A stretch of 64,000 nucleotides of DNA from Icerya purchasi (taxonomy: Eukaryota > Arthropoda > Insecta > Hemiptera > Monophlebidae). The DNA is taken from NCBI GenBank assembly GCA_039619475.1, contig CM077116.1, positions 169,773,363 to 169,837,362 on the forward strand, in the 5' to 3' direction. Positions 47,250-58,599 of the stretch are shown here, piece after piece (positions within the stretch are counted from its first letter, which is position 1; each line of letters begins with the position of its first letter). Made by a program: the position numbers and the translations under genes. The notes beneath the pieces were generated by a model, which did no database searches, had not been told where the DNA came from, and saw nothing but the letters and a program-made list of their open reading frames with translations.

Positions 47250-48260
47250 ACTAAATTCAGAAATATCTGATTTTTCGCGCCGCAAAAACCGGAGAGGCAC
47301 GTCCTTTTTAGCACTTTTTTGAACTTTTCGCCAACTTTGAAAGTATACACGGTTTTCGTTTCGGTAAATAGCGAACTTTCCATCGACATATTATACCAAT
47401 GCCTGGGGGAAAAAATATTTATTTGAAAACTTTAGAGTTTTCAGCGTCCTGAAAGCCTAAATATTAAAAGCTCGGCTATAGTTTTCTCATAAAATGGTCC
47501 TTTATACGCACGTTTGGGATACCTTTTAGTTTTCTCAACTTTTTTACTCGAGCTATCGCTTAGGTGAACATCCTTTTCTTCTTCTTGTTTTTGGTCCCAA
47601 CGGAAAATAGGTTTTATATAATTTTTTTAATGTAACTTTTTGATTTCATGAAAAAGTTCCAGCGTTTTAATATTTTGAATTTCATTATTAACATTGATGA
47701 CCAGTCAAATATAATTTTTAAATTCCCGGTTTATTTCCGTTTTTCCTGGTCCAAATCCTCCCGATTTTCCAATTTCCCAATTCCTAGAATTGTACAAAAA
47801 GCGAAGAATGTATTTGTTTTGTTTTTTTTTTTTTTTTGTTACTATTGGCAATATTTGGCCGCCACAACATATTTTATATGAATAAAACGGGGTGGAAATT
47901 TATTATCGAGTAAAGCACATTAAAAAATGCATTTATTTTCTGCTTCGAATGATTTGTTCTTATTAAAAAATATCCTTTTTGGCTATTTTTATTTTTCTCC
48001 CCGAGTTTACGATGAAATTCTTGGCTTATTCCCGGTTGGGTGGGTGGCCACCCTGATTAAAGGGTTATCTGGTGATGACTTATGAATTTTTTAAGGGCGA
48101 TTTTGAGGTCTTTTAAATTCCATATTATATATATTCGTGAAAGGTTTTTGGGTTTTTTTACCGCTCAGGCTAATCTCGGTTAGCTGAAGTCTCTTAAAGA
48201 TAATAATTTTAATCGCGATTTATGTTCCAGTTTTGAAGTTTACGAGTGTCAAACCGTTCG
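47250..48260 (-). repeat. Dispersed repeat (copy 3), interrupted
   Basis: It parallels the 15.1-kb copy: AAATAGCGA near 47,374, a GGGGGAAAAAATAT block, TCATGAAAAAGTTC near 47,647, then after about 350 bp of extra sequence GGTTATCTGGTGATGACTTATGAATTTTTTAAG near 48,063 and TTTTAAATTCCATATTATAT near 48,110. The extra segment (about 47,700-48,055) is either an insertion here or a loss in the other copy. Confidence 0.7.
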
Positions 48261-49229
48261 CGAGTTATTGCATATTTTAATTGAATATTTTTATCGTTTT
48301 TGAACCATCTTATTAGAATTCCGTAAATTATTTGTGTACAGAATCGTAAAAATATCTACGACCAGGTCGGTAATGAAATAATCAAACAAGTTCATCAAGC
48401 AATACCTATTCTAGTCGGCAATAGCTGCATTTTTCTACGGCTACGGAAGGAATTTATATTGTAATTCCGCAATGCGAAGCCCGAAAAGGTCTAAAATATT
48501 AGATCTCTAAGCTTCCTAAGTGATATAAAATGATTGAAAAATATGCAATCTTCGAATTTACAAAAATGTGTAATGATGATAATGCAGCAAACTCTAATAA
48601 TCGATTCTTTACTATTTCTCCCGAATCAAGGCGGGCTAACGATTGATGTAGAGAATTTGATAGTTCTCGGCACGAAAAAGGTTACCTATACCCTGTAATT
48701 CTGTAAATACCTAATACTGCTTCTGAGCTTCGCTGATAATTATCTTTTTTCAAAGATAAGTGAATAGAAATCATCTTGATTAAAGGAATTGATGTGCACA
48801 AAAATTAAATTTGTGTAGGAATAAATTTGTTATCGATGACACGCGGCTACACTCCTATTTACGAATCGAAACGGGAGGAAATACAAACTTTCAGTACTTT
48901 CATACGAAATGCGTAAAAGCGGAAAACATGTTTTTAGTCTATAAATAATTATAGAGACTACACCTTGCCGTAGATAAATTAGCAGTATCGGTCAGCGCGA
49001 GAAAGTTAAATATTCACCACCTCCCACCTGAAAACGTGTTTCGTGTCAAAAAAAAAAAAAAAACGAAGAAAGGAATATATTTTGCCGGCGTTTCTCGCGC
49101 CTAAATAAATTGATAAGCAGCGAGCTCTAATGACAATCCGCGGCCCAATATTTAAGTGTTACCTGGGGGATGATAAAAGGTTATAATTGTTATAGGTGTG
49201 TATATGTTAATGACACATATTGTTTAAGT
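48261..49229. other. Spacer, no gene recognised
   Basis: AT-rich with a moderately G+C-rich end. Nothing was recognised. Confidence 0.3.
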
Positions 49230-49400
49230 TTATCGTATAATAAGTAAAATTAAAACACACTATTACAAACAGTTATTTAATAATTAGCCGACGCGTTTCG
49301 AAGACAAAGCTTCATGATCACGGGAGTTATTATAATATAAGAATTTAACAAAGGACTTAATAAAAATAACGGATTTACGTCGATAACAGAAGTCGATTAT
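49230..49400 (-). mobile_element. Penelope-like terminal region with hammerhead-like motif
   Basis: On the minus strand the segment at 49,287-49,324 reads CCCGTGATCATGAAGCTTTG followed by TCTTCGAAACGCGTCGGC. The GAAG...CTTC hairpin followed by GAAACGCGTC is the 3' half of the minimal hammerhead ribozymes described from Penelope-like elements (stem II, GAAA, tiny stem III, cleavage C). The CUGAUGA box is not canonical (GTGATCATGA), so it may be inactive. No coding part was found beside it. Confidence 0.5.
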
Positions 49401-52400
49401 TGCACGATTAAATAAAGTAAAAAATTACGAAAAAATGACTATCAAAATTAAAATTTAACAAATTTTGAGCAATATTTAGAAAAAATTTAAAAAAATAGAA
49501 ATTAAAATCAAAAATACAATAAAATCGAAAATGAACAAACTAAAATTACACAATAAGTAGTTGGCATAAAAATTAAATCGAATCACATTTACATAGAAAA
49601 ACAGACGGTTATTAATTATAAAAAATAAAACGTTGTTGAAAATTTTTGAATATTTTTGGATAATTATGGTTGATACAATCGCTTTTAAATTTGTTTATAT
49701 AATAGCTCTCAGGAATATTGGGCGCAAATAAAGGCGAAAAGAAAAAACAACTGAAATTACGTGGTCTGTAGTTGGCCGAGACGAGAAGGAGAAGAAGAAG
49801 CTCTCAGCAAAATTTAATATTTTATAATTATTGATATATTTAGAAAATTTGTAAATCTGTATTAATTTTACAAGTTAATGTATGTTTATTATTGATAATA
49901 TATGTCAGCTATAGTGGATTTATCTATATAACCATATTTTATTGCATATATGTGCTTTTTATATCTTATTTTAAAATTTCTCCCGGTTCATTCGATATAT
50001 ATTTTTTGGCATGTATTACAAGTTATTTTATAAATTCCAGTTTCATTAAATTTATTATTATTATTACATATTATCAATAATGAACATACATTAACTGTTA
50101 ACATTAATACGGATTTATAAATTTTAAAATACGTCAATAATTATGAAATATTAAATTTTGCTAGGCAGGTGAAAAATGTAAACAAAAGCAGCAATCTAAA
50201 CACGTCCGATAGAAACAAATATTAATACAATTTGGTGGACCACGTCTAGGACGAAAATCGAACACGATGTCTGTTAATTAAACTTCTAAGAAACAATAAT
50301 TAAAAAAATGGAAATATAGACACAATAGAGAGGTAAAATGAAGGATCTAATCGATACAACCTGCAAGTGAACGAACACAACTGAAATAACCTTTATCATA
50401 CAACGTGCAAACGCTCTTAAGCAATATCAGAACCCGAAAGATTTTCTTTCGGGACTTCTTTGTAAAAGTCTTGTTTTTAAATTTTCAAATTTTACACCTT
50501 TTCATTGTCGAAAGTCTTACAGTTAATTTTTAAAAAAAATTTAAGCAATTTTAAATTTTTGTCATTTTTGAAAATCGCCCGTGTAATCGCAATAATTAAT
50601 ACCTGAAGTTCGGTAGTTAAGCAAACCTCTATAATAATATTGGTTTCGAATAAAGGCAACTGGAAATGGATAAAAATGCAGATATATAGTAGGGTAACAT
50701 TGATCGTAACAGCAAACAACATTAAAACAGACGCGGTGTAAAAAAAAAAGAAAAAAGGTTACGATTAGATCAATGGCTGTGAAAATGTTGCTTTCAAAAG
50801 CCCATTTCCATAGAATATTTAAAGTGTCCTTGTATAAATACGGAATTGCGGAGTCGGAAAATTGTGATAGGTACACATTTTCAAGATAGTGTGTATCATA
50901 TGTTTTACAAGGGTGCAATAACAGTAATTCACAGATTTTCAAGACAACACAGAACACAGCTGGTAACAAATAAATTCAACCACTTTAATAAATTTACAAT
51001 GCAAGCGTTTAAAAATCGTAAAAATAATATTCATTCGTATTAAGAAAATAATTAAGATTAACAGTTATACACACCTATATTTAAAAATTGTAAAACAGAA
51101 TTAATATGACCTAATAAACTTAATTGGATGAGCCACATTTTTATTATGCCATATATATATATATATATGTAATTAAAATTTAATAATTTAAAAAAAAAAA
51201 CCCATTTCGTATTTTTACGCGTTTTTGAGGGGCTGCAGATAAATATTAAATTTCCGTGATACGCATAATAATTTATATTTTACGAAGCAATCTGTAATTA
51301 TTTCACGCTTCCCCACGATTTGGGCAAAAAAACATCCCCAAATTCCGATTTTGCCAGATACTTCAAATTTTCCAATACTCCCCCCCTCCACGTATCTGTT
51401 AAAAAATAATTGAAACGAAAATAATTTGGACATTTCATAGCGACGCGTAATTGTTAATATTCAACGGCTGTAGGAAGTAATTTAGGCTAATATTCGCTAG
51501 GCGATGATTTCTTTTACTAAGTAGCGGTTGTAAAGAGGTCTGAGAGGCTTGTACGGCTGCGCCATCGGAATCTTACCAACGAGAAAGACTATTATTATCT
51601 TTAAGGCGGATAAATAGTTTAAGAAGAGAACTAATGAAGTTTTTTCGCTTGATTCGCGCGATGCGTTACATAACAGATTGCTGGAAGCTGTAAGAACTCT
51701 TTCCGGGTTCGCCTTTCTCTACTGCTCTTTTAACTCTAATTCAATTCTCTCCACAGTCTGGGCCGGCGTGTTAAAGCAGGCTCAAGGCTACACTCGTCTT
51801 AGCTTTTCTCGTACATATATTTCTTCATACCAGATTAACATTATTTGTTTCACACGCGTAATAAAACTATTTTTTCTGAAATAAATCAATCCTTATTCCG
51901 ACTAGAACACACAACGTAAAAAAATTGCGTCAAAAGGGCTGCCGGGGGGATTAAACATATATATATATATATATATATACTATTAGCTAGCATTTATAAA
52001 CATACTGTTCTCCCCTTTGTGTTATTTGTAGTTGTAAAAGTGCGCGCATCACTGTAAATTTCTGGATTTCGCGAGCAAACTGCTACAGGTATCGCGCGAT
52101 GATAAAGCTTTTCTCCCTATTGTTTCATGGCAAACTAATCAACGAATTTAAAAGATCACACTGTTAACTGATAGTTAGAAATATTATACAGCCAACAGTG
52201 AGAAGAAATCAGTTTGCTCGCTAACTCAGTTACTTCCAGTATTATTAAACACAACACCAAATGAAAGAATCTCTCGTTCCATTCGATGGGTCTTATCGAA
52301 CCCGACAGAAATCAAATAGGAACGCGTTGATAATTAATCAAAAGGACAAAACCGAGTGTGAATTTTAAATGAAACTGTCCCGGAAAACCGGGTAGACAAT

Positions 52401-52515
52401 CAAAAATTTATTCTACGCTGTTCAACGAACTGCCAATGCCATGCGTAGTTCGCATTTCGCTTGGAATTATCAAAATAAACTACTGCGCAGTAAGTTAATG
52501 TTAAAAATTGACAAG
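49401..52515. other. Spacer, no gene recognised
   Basis: Very AT-rich, with (TA)n runs near 51,150 and 51,956-51,980. A 135-codon minus-strand frame at 50,562-50,969 has no recognisable domain and overlaps other frames. Confidence 0.3.
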
Positions 52516-52618
52516 CTGAAAAAATAAAATAAATATAAATATAAAATAAATATAAAATAAAAATAAAATATAAAAATAAAATATAAAATAAATATAAAAT
52601 AAAAATAAAATAAAAAAA
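52516..52618. repeat. AAATA/AAATAT minisatellite
   Basis: Irregular repeats of AAATAAATATAAAAT-type units over about 100 bp. They create an artificial Phe/Tyr/Leu-rich frame on the minus strand. Confidence 0.9.
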
Positions 52619-53470
52619 TTGCATTCGTAATTTCATTTTTGTAAAATACATTTCATTTACAACGGAAATTTTTTGCATAAAAATTGACTTAATAATCATA
52701 GACTGCACCGTAAGCCAGACGTAGCTATATTTTGTAACAAAGCCCTACTAGTAGAGAACCCCTTATTTGAAATTGCCGACATCTTTCATACGTAAGCGAA
52801 TAAAAAGAAGTCATTAATATTGTTTGGACTCCTGTTGCGAGCAAAAATTGTCAGTAATCTGCGCTCGGAAGGCAGTGTAACGAAATGAGATCTCTGACAC
52901 GGCATTCCACCGAGACGGTATAATGACTTTGAAACCTAGACGGCTGCAACTAGACTAAGCGGATTACGCTTTCCGAACTTTTACAAACATTTCAAGATGA
53001 TAGATGATGAAAGATAACTTTAGATTAGGCTAATTTCACGTTCTTTCGACTCAAACATCAAAAAGGACCGGCGCATATTCTTTCGAAAAAACGTTTTAAA
53101 AGCGAAGACACGGCTTTTCGTCATTGATCATCGTGTCTTTAGATTTCACAGATTGCGTGATGTTGCTTACTTGTACTTCACTCACTCTGACCGTACATGT
53201 AATAGTCTTAGTGTATTGTTGTATTGTATATGGGGCCGCAGAGAATGGAAATTCGTAAAAGAATCTCGGAGAATAGATATAATTATCCGGCTTGACCCGC
53301 AAGAGCTACCATGATTATTTCCACCCTACATAACCAGCTGGCCAATGACGAACGGTAACATTTCCTCATCTTCATATTTTCATGCAATTTTACATGTATT
53401 CGCCCGTTGGTCGTTAAAATTCAAAAGCGCATCATTCATCAATACACATTGTTTCAATAGAAAACATTTA
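52619..53470. other. Spacer, no gene recognised
   Basis: A moderately G+C-rich patch lies at 52,850-52,980. No coding sequence was recognised. Confidence 0.3.
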
Positions 53471-53582
53471 ATATATTAAAAATTAAAATACCAACATGTT
53501 TAACACACTGCTCCTATATATTCATGGTGAATGAATATATAGGAGTAGTGTTAAACATGTTGATGTTTTACTTTTTAATATA
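53471..53582. repeat. Near-perfect 112-bp hairpin
   Basis: The arm 53471-53525 and the arm 53531-53582 are complementary with only a few mismatches and bulges. They centre on CCTATATATTCAT-GGTGA-ATGAATATATAGG, and the loop is 5 nt. Strings such as AACATGTTTAACAC occur in both arms. Such a structure suits a small palindromic MITE or a miRNA-type precursor. No flanking duplication was identified. Confidence 0.85.
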
Positions 53583-54023
53583 TCGCAAGTTCACATAATT
53601 ATATTCATTTGAAAACATGTTTTTAAAAAGACATTTTATAAACACTTTTTCATTTTCGAAAGAAATTACCGAAGCAAACAATTTTCATATTTCCATTCCC
53701 ACGACTTGGTCTTTAAATCTCACATCACTCCCTTCTTTCATCATCTGCAAATAACTTTTATTCAGACGGTTATTCTTTTTTCTATATTCCCATCTATATT
53801 TTCGCTTAGTGTCCTTTCGGTAAGAGGGCAGCTAAAACAATAAGAGAGCGCACGAAAGAAAACACATTTTCATTAAACAGTGATAATGAGGAACATCGAA
53901 AAATAAGCGCTGTAAAAACCGAAACATTGAAAATACGGTAAAAATAAAAGTAAAATATGTTTTTCCCTACCCTGGGCGCGCCAGCGGTCTTGACTCAAAA
54001 ACATGATAAATCAATAGAATTAA
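53583..54023. other. Spacer, no gene recognised
   Basis: Nothing is recognised. Confidence 0.3.
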
Positions 54024-54433
54024 GTAGCCAGGCGGTCAGAAATGTAACTCACAAAGAACAGCAGCAACGGAACAACTGAAGGCAATGAGAATGAAAGGAT
54101 ATAGGTAGCGTTAAAGGGACTAGGAAGACCCAAAGCCGAAAATTAGGCGTAAAGAAGGGAGCGTTCGTTAAGGAGTGCAGAACATTCGAAAAGGATATGA
54201 TCTGGGTTACAAATACAAGGGAGCTCAGAAGCGTGATGAGAGCAGAAAGGAGAAGGAGACGAAGTGAATTGAAACCGAGAAAAAGGGAGTAGAGAATGAT
54301 TGATTCTGAGTCTAATTAAGGAAACAACAGTGGAACGACGACAGACAGGAATAGAATGAAACCAAGGCAGGAAAAACCGGTTGAATAAGACAGTAGTATG
54401 AATAATGATTATAGAATAAAAAGATGGATACAT
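54024..54433 (-). pseudogene. LINE C-terminal fragment with in-frame stop
   Basis: On the minus strand: VVSLIRLRINHSLLPFSRF, SPFCSHHASELPCICNPDHI and LFECSAL, the RLRxxHxLL...C...DHxLxxC segment that follows RNase H in jockey-type LINEs. After an in-frame TAA at 54143-54145 the same frame continues LGLPSPFNATYILSFSLP to about 54,024, and that part also has a counterpart at 45.4 kb. The stop is therefore a secondary mutation. The RNase H and RT domains are absent. Confidence 0.7.
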
Positions 54434-55498
54434 GTTGGTATATTGATTTAAAATTAACTGGAATACTCGTACAAACGTTATGCAGTATTCGAAAAGAAAT
54501 ACCTTGAGAAAATTGACCTAGATCTCATTAAATTTCACCTTATTTAACATTTCAAACTGACGTCCCAGTTAGTAACGGAAAATATGCAGCTCTTCTTGTA
54601 TGTACCAAAGCAGATCTTACAAAGTAGGATATACGGTGCAGAGGGAATGCGGTTCGATTCCAAAAGGAAATTGCATAGACTTCTGCTCTAAGGAACATCT
54701 TCAGCCTAACCCCTGTTCTTATTACAGGCTCTCCGGAGCGCAGTTAGAAAAACCAAACGTAATCCGAGACAGATAACAAATTTTTAGGCAGTTTGCCGAG
54801 GTGGCTTTCAAAGAACGTTCCTGTGGCTCGCAGAGAAACTGACAAACGAATGCACAATCTGACCGCCAAGACGTTAAAATACAGACCACCCTTAGGTCAG
54901 AAGATGCTCTTCTTTTCTGACTAATAACGTCTTCCTTAGCAAATGGCCGCGAAATGGGAGAACATGGTTTCTATCAAGATGAGCACTGAGTGCCACCGAT
55001 AATGCCCGTCTCATGCAGAGTTTTCTGCAGTTACCAGAATATGTATAAGACGTACTTCGATGTCTGGCACGCCTCCCCACTTTTCTTGTCGCCTTTGAGG
55101 ACCGTGTCGTAAAGCACTGTCTTCGTTCATCTACTTTACTGTCCTCTAAATCACCTTCTGTTATGCTGCCGAACAAGCGGTAATATCGTTCAGTTCACTC
55201 TAACCAATAAGCTCGCTACCTACATATATAACAATAAATAAATGAAAATATATAAATAAGAAAAAAAACTCTATGCTAAAAATAAATTCCACTAGATCCA
55301 GAAACCTGGAGTGGTCACAGTTAGATAAAAAGAGAAAGAAGAAAACATTCGCGGCACACTCTACCAAATTACATCGCCACTCTGGTTCAACAACGAACGA
55401 TGTTGAATACAATCTACTACGTAACATTGAAACACATCGATATTTTTTAGTATATAGTTTCCTATACGATGTATATTCCGCCAGGTGGTCCCAGATTT
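54434..55498. other. Spacer with mixed composition, no gene supported
   Basis: The block at 54,640-55,180 is less AT-rich and contains a 94-codon minus-strand frame rich in Arg without a recognisable domain. A possible splice acceptor (TTCTTATTACAG) precedes 54,729 on the + strand, but no convincing exon follows. Confidence 0.3.
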
Positions 55499-55992
55499 TA
55501 TTACTATTATGATATATACATACATATATATATATACAATACATACACACACACATAAAATTAACAAATTATTATTATTAATTATTCCGTAAAGTTAAGA
55601 GAATCTTTAACTTTACCGTGAACGAAATTTTTATGCTTTTTATACCATCTTTTATGGGATCAACAGGTCATTCCAGGAAAATATTTTACGCCGTAAGGGG
55701 AATAAACTGTGGAAAACATACTTTCACCATAACATTATGTCAATAAAATAATAAAGAAAATTCGAACACGATAAATTTCATTTCAATTTTATGTCTGACC
55801 CTGAAATAGGTGCATATATACTTTCATTAGACCGAATACTTTTCATTAACTCAACAACTGTTGATTCCTACTGAAACGTTATTCGTTGGATTTTTACTTT
55901 ATAATAAAACTCTCAGGGATGTCACCGCGGCCTCGAACTCATCGTGGATGTTTTATTCTCTTTATTTTTATTATTTATTTAGTTATACTATT
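55499..55992. other. Spacer with TA/CA microsatellite
   Basis: Short (TA)n and (CA)n runs at 55,510-55,556 and AT-rich sequence. No gene was seen. Confidence 0.35.
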
Positions 55993-55994
55993 AC

Positions 55995-56045
<51 letters not shown>
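55993..56045. repeat. (ATT)n microsatellite
   Basis: About 17 clean ATT units. Confidence 0.95.
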
Positions 56046-56046
<1 letters not shown>

Positions 56047-56479
56047 ACGAGTTTAAAGTTGTTTTTTTTTATATAATTTATATTCACGGAAAATCGTGAA
56101 GAAATTTTTTAATATGGAACAACTTAAAAAAAAAGACAATTTCTATAAACACATACGTGTATATACAAAAATATTATAAAATAACGTTTCAGTCTGCTGC
56201 GGCTGGGTTGATTGGAATACCTTGTTGGCAGGCGAGTGTCTGTTGATATTTTCGACAGAGCTCCGGATAACGACGGAGCAATCGAATTTTTGCTTTAAAC
56301 GACTCGGTTTTTACAAGCAAAAACTAAATTCGACTTTCCTGGCGGTCAGGTCACTAGAGCGCTTTTAGATTGCGCCTTATTTCGGATATCCTAACACCAG
56401 GTGGTATTGGCATGAAAAATTTGTGATCATTCCTCGACGACTTTATCAATTTTTTCTTTTTCACCTAACATCTTTTTCA

Positions 56480-57120
56480 GCTTTATTGTTTAACAAACCA
56501 TAATTTTGTATGAAGATAACTTACACACACCAGCGATTAAAAGTATACAAAAATTTTTTTTCAAATGTTTCGAATTTTTAGGATGGAAAAAGGCAGCGGT
56601 GTGTTTCTAAGAAAACCGAAAATCACACTACAGCCCAAACGAATAGTGATCACCATCAAGGAAATTTCATATGATACTACTAAAGATGTCAAATAAGAAT
56701 ACTTTGTTGAAAGTTCAAATTTTAAGTGGCGAAAAAGTGTTTCCCGAAAAATACGTAAAGTGATATTCAGTACGAATAGATTTAACAAGTTATAATTTTG
56801 CATTAAGATAGCCCCTATGTAATCTACTAAAAGTATGCAAATTTTTTTAAAAATCCTCTAAATTTTAACGATGGAAAGGGATTCACCATGTCATTGATAT
56901 AAAATAATAATCGCGCCGCAATCGAAACCATTTACACCGTACGATTGAAATTCCATATGAACATTACGCATATTATACCGAAAATGACAAATAAGAAAGA
57001 TTTTTTGAAAATTCGATCTTGAAGGCATGAAAAGAGGCAACAAACTGTTTTCCAAAAAATACGTAAAGTGTTGTAAGATATAGGTTTAGCATAATTCTGC
57101 TTAAAGATGATTGTTTATAT
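56480..57120. repeat. Degenerate tandem repeat, period about 308 bp
   Basis: ACGTAAAGTG recurs at 56,753 and 57,061. Around it other strings recur in the same order: TTTTG-TATGAAGATA / CATTAAGATA, AAAAGTATACAAA / AAAAGTATGCAAA, GATGGAAA, TTTCATATGA / TTCCATATGA and CAAATAAGAA. There are two full units and the start of a third. It is non-coding and diverged. It is of satellite type or an old segmental duplication, unrelated to the repeat at 15/21/47 kb as far as I can see. Confidence 0.75.
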
Positions 57121-58599
57121 TCTTTAAAGCAATGCCTGTAAAATCTGGAACAGATTTAAGCCGCATAACTTAAAAATATAACAGAGTATTTAACAAAAAT
57201 GTGAAATATTCCGTCTTTTGGTACGAATTAATTTTGAAATGTATTTAGTTCAAGTAATAATATAACAGTGGAAAAAATAATAAAACAAAAACCTTACAAA
57301 CAAAAATTTCGAAAGAAAAAAAAAACTTTGTCAACACCAATCAATTTAATTTTGTTTATAAAAATTTTTTAATTAAAAACATTAATCATTTACATTCCAG
57401 CCCCAAACAAGTAAATAGATAAGCAAGTAGAGTTTATTGAATAAATAAATAGTATGAAACGGACGGAATGCCAGAAAGCAAATTAAAATAGGGCGGCAGT
57501 GATCAAAGAAAATGTATCCAAAAAGGATGATAAAGGTGTGGGCGAAGGCGCAGTTAACAACCCTATTTCTGAGATATGAGCCATTCACAGAGACTGGATC
57601 ACGTAACAGGGCCCGCGGTGTTTGTTGAACTGTGATACAACTTTATATTGCAAACACGTTTTACTTGTCGACGAATTTTCTCCAAGACAACCTTATTATT
57701 TGTATAGTCAGTAATAACCAAAGAAATTCGTTCGCAAGGCTAACTTTTAATACATTCAATTTTGAAAATCATTTATTTCACGTATTTCTTTCATTCCCGC
57801 CATGTATTGTACATTTTTGTACACATATCGCAATTATAAGAAAAAAATTGGGTACATTTTTACATTACTGCCACCAGTTCATTCTGCTCCTTTATAATTT
57901 ACACTGTTATGTACGCGAGTTCGTCTCTAGTTGAGTGTCGCTACTTTACAATTCATCAATTAAATTTATTTTATATCTTACTGAAAATTAAATAAAGATG
58001 TGAAATCAAAATTAAAAAATTGTAAGTGTGGTTTTTTTTCTTTCTTTTTCTTTTTCTTTATATACATACATATATATTTAGCAAAAATCATATTTAGTAG
58101 GTTTGGTTTTTGGTTCGCTTCTTTCCTCTTTATATAAAATTACATGATTATTTTAACTGGATATCCGTATAAATATTTTGATTTACTGGCAGCGCTACTC
58201 CAATCTAAAAAATAAAAACAAAAATTACCGGTTGCCATTTGTTACTATTGTGCAACTATTATTACATGTATGTTCCTCTCACTTGCATTTCTTGTTCCCG
58301 ACCGAAGTTCCAAAACTTCACTTCCAATTATCCGTGTCGCCGTTCTATTATCGAATCCGATGAATGCATCGCTTTTGCTTAATCCTGTGGTTATACTGTA
58401 AAGTGTAAACCATTCAGTTGCATAGGTTAATCCGGTTAACGGGCCCACACTAATAAACGTTTATGACGTGAACCCGCAGTAAAAACGCGAAATATGGTAC
58501 TAGAGAAGACTTCTACTCCTACTAAATCGCTGCATTTTAATCTCCAGCTGATCCATGAACTTTTTAGCACCGCCGTAGAAATGTATCCAACTTATTAAG
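57121..58599. other. Spacer, no gene recognised
   Basis: Two frames of 68-100 codons (57,382-57,588 minus and 57,632-57,934 plus) are hydrophobic and low in complexity. I see no reason to call them genes. Confidence 0.3.

Noticed and set aside
50562..50969. 135-codon minus-strand frame
   Set aside because: Hydrophobic and aromatic-rich without domain features. It overlaps another frame and has no supporting context.
54640..54670. Possible tRNA because of GCGGTTCGATTCC
   Set aside because: A B-box-like string is present, but no A box at the right distance and no acceptor stem could be formed.
54892..55176. 94-codon Arg-rich minus-strand frame
   Set aside because: No motif or splice context. 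Length is explained by the locally higher G+C content.
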